The translations under genes were made by a program, and so were the position numbers. 64,000 nucleotides of DNA from Chloroflexota bacterium (GTDB lineage: Bacteria > Chloroflexota > Dehalococcoidia > Lucifugimonadales > UBA3495), in contig JAPOQH010000108.1 of assembly GCA_026710825.1 (NCBI GenBank), positions 1 through 64,000 on the forward strand, read 5' to 3'. Positions within the stretch are counted from its first letter, which is position 1. Every line of letters begins with the position of its first letter. The notes beneath the pieces were generated by a model. That model worked only from the letters and a program-made list of their open reading frames with translations, made no database searches and was not told the DNA's origin. Positions 22,931 to 31,301 of the stretch are shown in pieces.

Positions 22931-24310
22931 TTACGACGCGCCCAAATCCGAGGCCACCTGACCGATCACGCTGTCCATGGTTGCAACGATCTGCTCGATC
23001 TCACCGGGTGTAACGCACAGCGGGGGCATGATGTTCATCAGGTCGCCTCCGCGCAGGAACAGGCCGTTGTCAGCGAAGCCCTGGGTCAGCCTGGGGCCCA
23101 GTCCTGAATCAGCGGGGAAGTGCTCCTTGGTCTCGCGGTCCTGGACCAACTCCATGCCACACATTAGGCCCAAACCGCGCACGTTGCCGATGATGGAATG
23201 CTTCTGCTTCAACTCTTCCATGCCATCCAGCAGATACCGGCCCATCCTCGCCGAATTCTCGACCATCCCTTCGCGTTCCATGATCTCCAAATTCTTCAAG
23301 GACGCGGCTGCGGCCACGGGGTGGCCTCCGAACGTGATGACATGCCGGAACGCCGCCCGAGGGCTTCCCACAAAGGCGTCGGCGATGGGCTTGCGGAGGA
23401 TGGTTCCACCCATGGGGATATACCCGCTGGTGATGCCCTTGGCTACGGTCATCATGTCCGGCACGACGTCCCAGTGCTCGCAGCCGAACCATTTACCGGT
23501 GCGTCCGAAACCGGTGATGACCTCATCGGCGATCAGCAAACAGCCGTACTTGTCGCAGACCTCACGAAGCAGGGGCCAATAGTTGTCCGGTGGGACGACC
23601 GCACCCATCGGACTGGAGATTGGCTCCGCGATCACCGCCGCAACGGTGTCCGGCCCCTGGAACTTGATGATGTTTTCGATGGCGTCAACGCACCTTTGAC
23701 CGCATTCCTCAGGCGTTTCGCTGTTGAATTCGCAGTGATAGAAGTTGGGCTGCGGAGCGTGGAAAGTGTTGGGCATCAGGGGTTCGTAGTCTTCCCTGGG
23801 GTATAGATAGTTGCCCCCGAGAGCCATCGCGCCCATGGTCGCGCCGTGGTAGGAGTCCCGGCGGCTGATGAACTTGGTGCGATTGGGTTCCCCGATGCGC
23901 TTGAAGTAGGCGCGGGAGAGCTTCAGCGCCGTTTCCACCGATTCAGACCCGCCGCTGGTGAAGAAGCAACGGGAGAGATCGCCCGGCATCATCGACGCGA
24001 CTTTCTCCGACAGGCGAACGGTGGGCTCGGTGGTGGTGCCCATCGGCATATAGGTAATCTTGAGCATCTGCTCGTAGGCCGCGTCCGCGATCTCCGACTG
24101 GCCGTATCCGACGTTCTTCAGCCACAGGCCGGACATGGCATCGATGTAGGTATTGCCCACGGAGTCGGTGACCTGGCAGCCCTTGCCTTCCACGAAAATC
24201 TGAGGCTCGCCCTTCTCCGCCATATCGCTGGGCTCCCGCAGATACACCCACAAGTTTTCCAGCGCGGTCCTTTGCAGGTCCTGGAGCGTGGATTCGGAAT
24301 GGGTAGCCAT
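22931..24310 (-). CDS. Class III aminotransferase (PLP-dependent, omega/taurine:pyruvate type)
   Basis: 459 residues, usual length. ENLWVYLREPSDMAEKGEPQI, DAMSGLWLKNVGYGQSEIADA, FFTSGGSESVETALKLSR, SRRDSYHGATMGAMALGG, LIADEVITGFGRTGKWFG and the PLP lysine in VAKGITSGYIPMGG (Lys291) are all present, so it should be active. It belongs with the beta-alanine, taurine and diamine:pyruvate aminotransferases, which move an amino group from an omega-amino compound to pyruvate or a keto acid. GGAGG precedes the ATG. A promoter lies at 24395-24367, back to back with that of the adjacent FMN oxidase gene. The amine donor is not determined. Confidence 0.9.
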   Translation of the reverse strand: MATHSESTLQDLQRTALENLWVYLREPSDMAEKGEPQIFVEGKGCQVTDSVGNTYIDAMSGLWLKNVGYGQSEIADAAYEQMLKITYMPMGTTTEPTVRLSEKVASMMPGDLSRCFFTSGGSESVETALKLSRAYFKRIGEPNRTKFISRRDSYHGATMGAMALGGNYLYPREDYEPLMPNTFHAPQPNFYHCEFNSETPEECGQRCVDAIENIIKFQGPDTVAAVIAEPISSPMGAVVPPDNYWPLLREVCDKYGCLLIADEVITGFGRTGKWFGCEHWDVVPDMMTVAKGITSGYIPMGGTILRKPIADAFVGSPRAAFRHVITFGGHPVAAAASLKNLEIMEREGMVENSARMGRYLLDGMEELKQKHSIIGNVRGLGLMCGMELVQDRETKEHFPADSGLGPRLTQGFADNGLFLRGGDLMNIMPPLCVTPGEIEQIVATMDSVIGQVASDLGAS

Positions 24311-24366
24311 GCTTTCCTCCGAGAGCCGTAATCGGCGTTAAAATTGTGGATATTTAATCCTTGGGC

Positions 24367-24395
24367 AGTCTAACACCGGGCCAAGGCCGCTACAA
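24367..24395 (-). promoter_or_regulatory. Promoter of the class III aminotransferase
   Basis: Minus strand: -35 TTGTAG at 24395-24390, 17 bases, -10 TAGACT at 24372-24367, about 57 bases before the ATG. Confidence 0.5.
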
Positions 24396-24486
24396 ACTGC
24401 CGGCATGCGACACCACGCATAAGCCGCGTGATGGCGAGCGTTCCAGATCTACCAAGCTGTGAGGCCCGCTGGGTAGACAACGCGGA

Positions 24487-24515
24487 TTGAAACCCGACAA
24501 GCGGCGTGCTAACGT
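24487..24515 (+). promoter_or_regulatory. Promoter of the FMN hydroxyacid oxidase
   Basis: -35 TTGAAA at 24487-24492, 17-base spacer, -10 TAACGT at 24510-24515, roughly 100 bases before the GTG at 24613. Confidence 0.5.
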
Positions 24516-24612
24516 GCCGCAATCATCGGTTTGCATGTGCCGCTGTTGGCGTTGCGGAACTCGCTGCCGCCATGGTCCGCCAATCCCGCCCAAGTTGATA
24601 AGGAGTCCCACC

Positions 24613-25803
24613 GTGCGAATGGATCCGGTCAATCTCTACGACTACGAGGCACGGGCCAGGAAAGTCTTGCCCCACAACTACTGGGAATTCATCGAAGCCG
24701 GCGCGATGGACGAAATGGTCACGGCCCGAAATCGCTCCGCGTTCGAGGAACTGACCCTGAGGCCGCGGTTCATGCGGGATACCACGGAGCGCAAGATCGC
24801 TACCACCGTGCTGGGGACGGACATCAGCTTCCCGGTGATGATCTCGCCCACCGACGCTCACAGCAACGCGCATCCGGATGCGGAGTGCGCCACCGTGCGC
24901 GGCGCCGGGATGTCCAACACCCTGATGATGTGCAGCACCAATTCCAACTGCAGCATGGAGGAAATCGCCGAGGCTGCTACCGGGCCCCTGTGGTTCCAAC
25001 TCTCGCATCGCAGTTACGACCTCACGGAAAACCTGGTGAAGCGTGCCGAGGCCGCCGGCTACGGGGCGATCGTGCTCACCATCGACGCTCCATTTCCCAG
25101 TCCAAAGGAGCGGGACATACGCAACCGCTACGAGCGTCCGGGCGAATACGGCAACTTCCGCGAACAGCAGAAGCGCTGGTCCGAGACCAACGGCGCCCAC
25201 GAGCCGCCCGTGTGGGAAATGCAACCAGGTCCGCCGATCACCTGGCGGGAACTGGAATGGTTGCGGAGCCTCACCGGCCTGCGCCTGGTGCTCAAGGGCC
25301 TCAGGGTGGCCGAAGACGCACGCATGGCGGTTGAGCACGGGGTGAATGGCATCCTGGTTTCCACCCACGGCGGACGGCGGTTCGACAGCACCATGTCCAG
25401 CATCGAAATGGTCCCGGAGATTGTCGCAGCGACCAGCGGCAAAGTGGAAGTGTACGTGGATTCGGGGGTGAGGCGCGGAAGCGACGTGCTCAAGGCGCTG
25501 GCATTGGGCGCAACCGCAGTTTCAGTGGGACGGCCCTTATATTGGGGCCTCGCGGTGAACGGAGCCGAGGGCGTGCACCACATGCTGGAGATTCTCCGAG
25601 AGGAGTTCAACCGCGCCATGGCCTACTGCGGCCAGAGCAGTGTGGATCATCTGGAAGGTCGGCTGCTCAACATCCCGCGCGAGTGGGGACCGTTCCGCAC
25701 CGAGAACGACATCGCCGACCATCTTCCCTTTGCCCCGTATGGACGCCACCACATCCCGAGACGTCATATCGGCATCCCGCCTGCCGCCGGAATCGCTAAG
25801 TGA
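24613..25803 (+). CDS. FMN-dependent alpha-hydroxy acid dehydrogenase/oxidase
   Basis: 396 residues of the glycolate/lactate oxidase family. NLYDYEARARKVLPHNYWEFIEAGAMDE at the N-terminus, FPVMISPTDAHSNAHPDAE, MCSTNSNCSMEEIAEA, GAIVLTIDAPF, LVLKGLRVAEDARMA, and the catalytic histidine block ILVSTHGGRRFDS and VYVDSGVRRGSDVLKALALGA (FMN phosphate loop) are present. The usual SNHGGR is STHGGR here. GTG at 24613 is seven bases after AAGGAG, better than the ATG at 24619. The stop overlaps by eight bases the end of the convergent MBL-fold gene. It probably oxidises a 2-hydroxy acid to the keto acid, which the neighbouring transaminase could aminate. Confidence 0.9.
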   Translation: MRMDPVNLYDYEARARKVLPHNYWEFIEAGAMDEMVTARNRSAFEELTLRPRFMRDTTERKIATTVLGTDISFPVMISPTDAHSNAHPDAECATVRGAGMSNTLMMCSTNSNCSMEEIAEAATGPLWFQLSHRSYDLTENLVKRAEAAGYGAIVLTIDAPFPSPKERDIRNRYERPGEYGNFREQQKRWSETNGAHEPPVWEMQPGPPITWRELEWLRSLTGLRLVLKGLRVAEDARMAVEHGVNGILVSTHGGRRFDSTMSSIEMVPEIVAATSGKVEVYVDSGVRRGSDVLKALALGATAVSVGRPLYWGLAVNGAEGVHHMLEILREEFNRAMAYCGQSSVDHLEGRLLNIPREWGPFRTENDIADHLPFAPYGRHHIPRRHIGIPPAAGIAK

Positions 25804-26662
25804 CGAGTTGCCAGTAGCGGCGACCCTCCGCGCGAATCACCCGGCCGAATCCTCCGTGGTGACAGATCGCCATGATGGCGTCCTCGGACTCGGCTCGCTC
25901 GATCATGGCGGAACGCGTGGCGATGCCCTGGTCGGCGTCCATGTCAAAGCTGAACTTCCAGCCGGGTTCTGATACCTGGGCCGGGCCGTGGAAAACGTCG
26001 CCCAGGACGTAGGCGCGCTGTCCGCCGGACACGATGGCCAGGCTCATCGAACCGGGCGTGTGCCCTGGCGTGGGAATCGCGGTTACGTCAGCGGTCAAGG
26101 CACGCTCGCCGTCCAGCAGGTCCAGGACGCCTAGATCCTGCAGGGGGCCGAGGGTCTGGTCCCAGTGAGGCGGGAACAGTTCCAAAACCTCCGGGCGTTG
26201 GAAGACCTCCCAGTCGGCACGGTGGGCCACGTAGCGGGCGTTGGGAAAGGTAGGCCGGGTGGGCGCCCCCGTTTCGTGGGTGAGGTTCCAGCCCACGTGG
26301 TCGAAGTGGAGGTGACTGAAGAAGACTGCGTTGATGTCGGCCGGGTTCACTCCAGCCGCAGCCAGTTCCTGCATCAGGCGGCCCTCGGATCCGCCCACCA
26401 TGGCATCGATGGAGTGGGGGTTGGTGGCCGCTCCTCCCAGGCCGGTGTCCACGAGGATGGTCTGGCCCTCGGAGCGAATCAGGTAGCTCTCGAAGTGGGC
26501 CAGCAGGTGATCGCCACTGAATCCGTTGGGATAACGCTCCTGGTAGGGGGCCCACGCCTCAGCGGGAACCTCCGGGAAGACATCGCCCAGGGGTAACGAT
26601 GCCTCATTGTCGTTAAGGGACAGGATTTCCACGTTGCCGACGGTCAACCTCGCTTCGGGCAT
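25796..26662 (-). CDS. Metallo-beta-lactamase fold hydrolase
   Basis: 288 residues with the metal motif HLHFDH in FFSHLHFDHVGWN (His/Asp ligands), TILVDTGLG upstream, a third ligand in TPGHTPGSMS and a fourth in GDVFHGP, and a final histidine near the C-terminus (ICHHGGFG). All five ligand positions seem filled, so it should bind two metal ions. Lactonase, glyoxalase II and sulfatase relatives share this layout; the substrate is not clear. AGGAGGTATCCCC precedes the ATG. Seventy-seven bases separate it from the luciferase-like gene upstream, consistent with one operon. Confidence 0.85.
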   Translation of the reverse strand: MPEARLTVGNVEILSLNDNEASLPLGDVFPEVPAEAWAPYQERYPNGFSGDHLLAHFESYLIRSEGQTILVDTGLGGAATNPHSIDAMVGGSEGRLMQELAAAGVNPADINAVFFSHLHFDHVGWNLTHETGAPTRPTFPNARYVAHRADWEVFQRPEVLELFPPHWDQTLGPLQDLGVLDLLDGERALTADVTAIPTPGHTPGSMSLAIVSGGQRAYVLGDVFHGPAQVSEPGWKFSFDMDADQGIATRSAMIERAESEDAIMAICHHGGFGRVIRAEGRRYWQLVT

Positions 26663-26739
26663 GGGGATACCTCCTGGATGGAATGGCAGCGGTTACTGAC
26701 AATTCAAACGCCAAGGCGCGTCCAGCCGCACGCCATTGG

Positions 26740-27741
26740 CTATTGCAGGCGCGGCAGTAGTTCCTCGGAAATGAGTTGCAAGTAGTCCAGCCTGGCTGAG
26801 AATTCGCTGGGCAGATTCAGGCTGGCCAGCCCGATGTAGTCCAGGCCGTCCTCCTCTCTACAGCGGTTGATGATCTCCGCGCAGTCCTGCGGGCTGCCGG
26901 CCACCGCCCAATCCTGCAATTCCCGCTGACCGCCGAGTCCCAGGTCCACGGTGGTGCGTTCCTGCATATTGAACGCGCCATACATGCCGGCTTTCTTGGC
27001 AGCCATCTCGCGGGCTTCGGTGATTGCAGTCTCGCGATCCCTGGCGATGGCGATGGAGCGATGGGCTCCGATGCGGCCGGCAGGGTCCTTGCCCAGTTCA
27101 CCCAGCGCATCTTTGAACTGGCGAGTGAGTACGCTGATGTCTTTCCAGCCGGGTTGCGGTCCAAGGATGACGCGATCACCGAGGGCCGCCGCGCGGCGGA
27201 CGGCGCCCCGGCTCTGCGCGGCTATCCAGATTGGAGGATGGGGATCCTGCGCCGGCGTCAGGGCCAGCCGGGCGTCATGGACCTGCCAGTGTTGACCGTC
27301 AAAGTTGACCTCTTCTCCACTCCACAGCAGCTTCATGAGCTCGATGGACTCCTCGAATCGGCCCACCCGATCTCTGCGGTTGGTCCCGAACGCCGTGAGC
27401 TCCGCCACCCGATAGCCCAACCCAACACCCAGGACGAACCGCCCATTGCTGATGTGGTCGAGGGTGACCGTCTGCTCGGCAATGTCAACCGGGTTGTGGT
27501 AGGGCAGCAACAATATGCCCGTCAGCAGTTGCATCCCTTCCGCCTCGGGGGCCAGCCGGGCCAGAGTTTGCATCGGCTGCATCCAAACGGTGGGATGAGC
27601 AATGTAGTGCTGGGGCATGTAGATGACCGAAAACCCCAGCGATTTGGCGCGCCGGCATACCTCGGCGGCCTCTTCGACCTGTTGATACATGGGCCGGTCG
27701 GGGTCTTCCATGTAATCCCGAATGTACAGTCCTACTTCCAT
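26740..27741 (-). CDS. Luciferase-like (LLM class) flavin-dependent oxidoreductase
   Basis: 333 residues: MEVGLYIRDYMEDPDRP, LGFSVIYMPQHYIAHPTVW, LLTGILLLPYHNPVDIAEQ and NGRFVLGVGLGYRVAELTAFG are typical, as in the 708-1718 protein. The frame runs upstream to 27828 but overlaps the VOC gene there; the ATG at 27741 is preferred, although its ribosome-binding site is weak and MVP at 27750 is an alternative. It follows the VOC gene by 33 bases and precedes the MBL-fold gene, and the three probably act in one pathway. Reaction type: FMNH2 or F420-dependent oxidation. Confidence 0.85.
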   Translation of the reverse strand: MEVGLYIRDYMEDPDRPMYQQVEEAAEVCRRAKSLGFSVIYMPQHYIAHPTVWMQPMQTLARLAPEAEGMQLLTGILLLPYHNPVDIAEQTVTLDHISNGRFVLGVGLGYRVAELTAFGTNRRDRVGRFEESIELMKLLWSGEEVNFDGQHWQVHDARLALTPAQDPHPPIWIAAQSRGAVRRAAALGDRVILGPQPGWKDISVLTRQFKDALGELGKDPAGRIGAHRSIAIARDRETAITEAREMAAKKAGMYGAFNMQERTTVDLGLGGQRELQDWAVAGSPQDCAEIINRCREEDGLDYIGLASLNLPSEFSARLDYLQLISEELLPRLQ

Positions 27742-27773
27742 CGGTACCATCCAACCAAGAGTCTTGAACGGGG

Positions 27774-28151
27774 CTAATCGGTGATGTACGTGTGGGTGAT
27801 GACCTCCCAGACGTGGCCGTTTTCGCACTCGAAATAGAACCCACGGCCTTGGTGCAAATGGTTGATCTGGCCATCCGTCCGTGAGCGCGGCCCGCTCCCG
27901 AAGACTACTCCCTCATCCTTGATGCGCTGCAGAATCGCATCGAACTCCTGGTCCGAAGCCAGAAAGGCGTAGTGATTGGAACGCGGGTTGTCCGAGTCGT
28001 CGAAGTCGAGCGTCAGAATGTCGTTGACCTTGACGGGAGCGAAGTGGCCCCAGGGCCCCTCGTACTTGAGCCCGAATAAACGCGCGATGAACTCCGCCGA
28101 TTTCACCTTGTCATAGGCGGGAACGATTGTGTGGTCGAGTTGCAGCGGCAT
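27774..28151 (-). CDS. VOC (glyoxalase/extradiol dioxygenase fold) family protein
   Basis: 125 residues with the single-domain VOC layout: LDHTIVPAYDKVKSAEFIARLFG opening strand-helix, SNHYAFLASDQEFDAILQRIKDEG in the middle, GRGFYFECENGHVWEVIT at the end. His and Glu residues (HTI, NHY, FECEN-GH) stand where metal ligands usually are. A clear promoter is upstream (28221-28194). First gene of the unit with the luciferase-like and MBL-fold genes. Substrate is unknown; similar proteins act as isomerases, dioxygenases or resistance proteins. Confidence 0.85.
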   Translation of the reverse strand: MPLQLDHTIVPAYDKVKSAEFIARLFGLKYEGPWGHFAPVKVNDILTLDFDDSDNPRSNHYAFLASDQEFDAILQRIKDEGVVFGSGPRSRTDGQINHLHQGRGFYFECENGHVWEVITHTYITD

Positions 28152-28193
28152 AGTGTCCCTCCTCGCAGCGAATGGGTACGCGGGATCCGCGCG

Positions 28194-28221
28194 GCGATAC
28201 GATTCAAACCAGTTATGTCAA
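28194..28221 (-). promoter_or_regulatory. Promoter of the VOC/luciferase/MBL-fold unit
   Basis: Minus strand: perfect -35 TTGACA at 28221-28216, 16-base spacer, -10 TATCGC at 28199-28194. The -35 overlaps the stop codon of the upstream hydrolase gene. Confidence 0.55.
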
Positions 28222-30206
28222 CATCGTTCGCCGTCTCCCGCCCAGTAATCGTACTTGCGGCCGGCCAAATCCACGACCTCGGGGACATCCTCCTCGAGGA
28301 GGTAGCGCTCGGCAACCAGGTCCAGGGCGGCGCGGGTGACCTGCTCCAGGTAGTCCTCGCGACTGGCGTAGCGTTCTTCGATAGACGCCCGAGGGTCGCC
28401 TGAACTCTCGCGTTCCGCCTGGTTGGCGGACAGAGGAAGTGTCCAGCCGGCCAGCCCGCCCGTGATGCCGATGAAAAGGCCGGGGTTGCCGATGCTTTCG
28501 TCGCGCAGGTTCCAGCCGGTGTAGGTCGCCACTGGCACCGACAGGTCCGGAAGGCGTATGCCGCCCAACTCGTTGAAAGACTCGTCAAGGTCGGCCACCA
28601 GCGCCGGAAACTCCTCGCCCTCGTCGGCGGGCAGCTTGATGGTGCGGCCCAGGTGAGACTCAGGGCCATAGTCCAGCCGGATGGCGCGAGTGGTCTGTGT
28701 CGGGACGTTGACCTTGGGAAGTTGGGCCAGGCGCGCCAACAGGGTGTGAGATTCCACCGCCGTACCGTCGTTGAGGCTGGGATGGCGGCTGGCGGGAGGC
28801 TCCTCGCCGGCGGTGACCCAGCGATCCAGATTGTCCAGCACGGCACGGGACAACGGAGCGTAGTCCACGCTGTTGAAAGGAAGTTGCCCCTTGATCCCGT
28901 CGGCGGTGCGGATTTCCAGTGGCGGGAAGTCTCCCGAGCCATGCTGGCAACCGGCAAAGTGATAGCTCCGAGCCCATTGGGACTCCGGGGCGTCGGTCAG
29001 GGTCTCGAGGTCGGTATGGATGAGCGCGGCATCTCCGCGCCAATACTCGGCGGAGGTGTTGGTGAACATGATCCTGGGAACATTGCCCCGCCGCTCCATG
29101 GCGTCAAGCAGGGAACCCTGAGCGCCGGTCACCGGGTCAGTCTGCATGGTGTCGGTGAATGGGAACATCTCCGGGATGATGTAACAGACGTCTTTCGAAG
29201 GCTGTCCGAATCTCAAGTTGAATTCGCCGCGCATTCCGCCAGCCACGTGGGGAATGATCCCATCCAGCGCAGGGCGGTCCTCCTCGTCATCGTTGATACC
29301 GGCATGGATGTATTGCCGTAGGAACCGTCCACTCTGGGAGCGTCCCATGGCGTAGGCATAGTCGATTGAACCGGCGCAAGGATTGCCCGCCGATGACGGC
29401 GCGTGTTTCAAGAAGGAGACCGCATCGCGCATGGCGGCGAAGCCAAGGCCCACGATCCGGCTACCGGTGGTGGTGTAGATCAGTTGGTAAATCTTCCCCG
29501 GATCGAACCCCGAAGGCATGTAGATGTGGCTGTGCTGGGGTTCGAGATCAGCGTCCTCGACCCGTACGAACGACCACTGGCTCCGGTCAACGGTGGTGGC
29601 AGGGCTGTTGGGCAGATCGCGCACCGTGAGGACGGCATCGGCTTCATCGGGATCGGCGGCGGGATTGGGCAGATGCTGGCGGTCCGCCAACAGGAACACC
29701 TGGGTGGGTTCGTTGCACTGGAACTGGCACATGATTTTGCCGGTCAGCGGGCCTTGCGGACCGATTGCTTCCGGACCGTGCATTCCGATGAGGCCGGGAG
29801 TGGGAGGCACGTCGGCCTGCCATCCGGCCCAGACCACCGTGTACCCCCGCCGCATCAGGTAGCCATTGCCTGCTTCCAGGGGAGCAGTCGCGTCATTGGC
29901 GGTGGGCACGCTATTCAGCGTCAGGGCGGTTTTCCGGCCGCGATTCACCACGTCGAACAGGATGCGACGATTGCCGCGGTCCATGTTCACCGGCTGGAGC
30001 ATCGCGAAATCCGATGAAAACTCCACCAGGCCGGCGGCGTTGCGAGGCGCAAGTTCAAGGTCGGTGATCGCCTGATTACGGGCGTGCAGCGGGTCCACGG
30101 CGTAGTAGGCTGTGCCCTCCAGGAGTTCGTATGAACCCACATCGCCGAAGCTTTCGCCAGAGGCGAATCTGGTGCGTTTGGTGATTTCCAAATCCGTGAT
30201 TGCCAA
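28218..30206 (-). CDS. Large alpha/beta hydrolase-domain protein
   Basis: 662 residues. The start resembles the Abhydrolase_10 (alpha/beta hydrolase domain) family: LEITKRTRFASGESFGDVGSYE, YAVDP, RRILFDVVNRGRKTALTL. The serine elbow is probably GRSQSGRFLRQYIHAG (about residues 310-325), with a His in FAGCQHGSG. There is no signal peptide. TTG at 30206 is chosen because CTGGAGG sits five bases before it; the frame upstream to 30287 has no signal. A -10 TACAAT is at 30283-30278. Members of this family are esterase-like, of mostly unknown substrate. It is transcribed away from the RNase Z-like MBL gene. Confidence 0.75.
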   Translation of the reverse strand: MAITDLEITKRTRFASGESFGDVGSYELLEGTAYYAVDPLHARNQAITDLELAPRNAAGLVEFSSDFAMLQPVNMDRGNRRILFDVVNRGRKTALTLNSVPTANDATAPLEAGNGYLMRRGYTVVWAGWQADVPPTPGLIGMHGPEAIGPQGPLTGKIMCQFQCNEPTQVFLLADRQHLPNPAADPDEADAVLTVRDLPNSPATTVDRSQWSFVRVEDADLEPQHSHIYMPSGFDPGKIYQLIYTTTGSRIVGLGFAAMRDAVSFLKHAPSSAGNPCAGSIDYAYAMGRSQSGRFLRQYIHAGINDDEEDRPALDGIIPHVAGGMRGEFNLRFGQPSKDVCYIIPEMFPFTDTMQTDPVTGAQGSLLDAMERRGNVPRIMFTNTSAEYWRGDAALIHTDLETLTDAPESQWARSYHFAGCQHGSGDFPPLEIRTADGIKGQLPFNSVDYAPLSRAVLDNLDRWVTAGEEPPASRHPSLNDGTAVESHTLLARLAQLPKVNVPTQTTRAIRLDYGPESHLGRTIKLPADEGEEFPALVADLDESFNELGGIRLPDLSVPVATYTGWNLRDESIGNPGLFIGITGGLAGWTLPLSANQAERESSGDPRASIEERYASREDYLEQVTRAALDLVAERYLLEEDVPEVVDLAGRKYDYWAGDGERC

Positions 30207-30277
30207 GGTGCCTCCAGTTGGCCGCAGGCCGCCAGGTGGTGAACGATTCTCAAGGGTCGGTTCCAGTTTACGGTGGG

Positions 30278-30283
30278 ATTGTA
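30278..30283 (-). promoter_or_regulatory. Likely -10 element of the large hydrolase gene
   Basis: Minus-strand TACAAT at 30283-30278, about 75 bases before the TTG start at 30206. I do not find a good -35. Confidence 0.4.
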
Positions 30284-30423
30284 GCACCGGTGCGAAGCGC
30301 TGGCCGCAGGTTCCATACCGGCTTGCTCAAGCCAATGAATTTGTGGCCAGACGGGCTTAAGGCGTCATGATACTCTGCGAGCACGTATCCGACAGTGCAG
30401 CTATTGATTTGCGAGGGCCAAAA

Positions 30424-31284
30424 ATGGCAGATATCTACACGCTGGGCGCCGGCACTCCGACTCCCACACCGACTCGATTCGGAAGCTCGCACGTGCTCAA
30501 GCTTGGCGACCAGCACCTGATGTTTGACTGCGGGCCGGCGACCACGCACAAGTTGGTCAAGGCGGGACTGTTTCCCACACAGGTGGATTACCTTTTCTTC
30601 ACCCATCACCATTTCGACCATGACATCGATTACCCCTGTTTTTTGCTGTGCCGTTGGGATCAAAGCATTGGCAAGGAGAACAAGCTCCAGGTATTCGGCC
30701 CCGACCTGACCGAGAAGATCACGGAGGGCATCCTGGGCGAAAACGGGTTGTTCTCCCACGACTGGAAAGCCAGGGTAAACCATCCCCTAAGCCAGCAGGT
30801 TTTCGTCAACCGCGGGGGCACGCTGCCCCGCCCGGCGCCGTCGGTGGATGCTCGGGACGTCGGGCCAGGCAAGGTGTTCAGCGGACCGAATTGGGAGGTT
30901 ACGGCCGCTCCCGCCGAGCACGTCCAACCGTACCTCGACTCCCTGGCTTATCGGGTGGATTCGGAGGAAGGGAGCGTGATATTCACGGGCGATACCCAGC
31001 CGTGCGATTCAGTTATTGAGTTGGCTCGCGGCGCGGACATGATGCTGTGCATGTGTTGGGACGACCAAGCGGTGATGGACGAGAACGGCGAATACACGGG
31101 CCAGTGCGGCACCACCGGGGCAGCACGAATGGCCCAGGCCGCCGGCGTGGAGAAGCTGGTGCTGGTCCACATCGGACCGCATCTGTCAGGCCACGGCCCC
31201 ATGGAGCAAGGCATCGGCGACATCAGCCGCATCTACGACGGACAGGTGGTCTTCTCCGAGGAACTGATGCGCATCTCGTTGTAG
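30424..31284 (+). CDS. Metallo-beta-lactamase fold hydrolase, RNase Z-like branch
   Basis: 286 residues. MADIYTLGAGTPTPTPTRFGSSHVL and FDCGPATTHKLVKAG are typical of the RNase Z/arylsulfatase-like branch. Motif II is FFTHHHFDHDIDYP (HxHxDH), a third ligand in PAEHVQPYLDSLAYR, and the FTGDTQPCDSVIELA block gives the bridging Asp; VLVHIGPHLSGHGP supplies the last His. These proteins hydrolyse phosphodiesters or sulfate esters. The ATG at 30424 follows GAGGG; the frame to 30367 lacks a signal. It ends 17 bases before the converging transaminase gene. It is not the housekeeping tRNase Z in any provable way; no exosite arm is seen. Confidence 0.85.
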   Translation: MADIYTLGAGTPTPTPTRFGSSHVLKLGDQHLMFDCGPATTHKLVKAGLFPTQVDYLFFTHHHFDHDIDYPCFLLCRWDQSIGKENKLQVFGPDLTEKITEGILGENGLFSHDWKARVNHPLSQQVFVNRGGTLPRPAPSVDARDVGPGKVFSGPNWEVTAAPAEHVQPYLDSLAYRVDSEEGSVIFTGDTQPCDSVIELARGADMMLCMCWDDQAVMDENGEYTGQCGTTGAARMAQAAGVEKLVLVHIGPHLSGHGPMEQGIGDISRIYDGQVVFSEELMRISL

Positions 31285-31301
31285 GGAAAGCGAAGCCCGG
31301 G

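Noticed and set aside
24487-24612. N-terminal extension of the FMN oxidase (cysteine-rich 42 residues)
   Set aside because: It overlaps the promoter TTGAAA-17-TAACGT, and family members start close to NLYDYEA.
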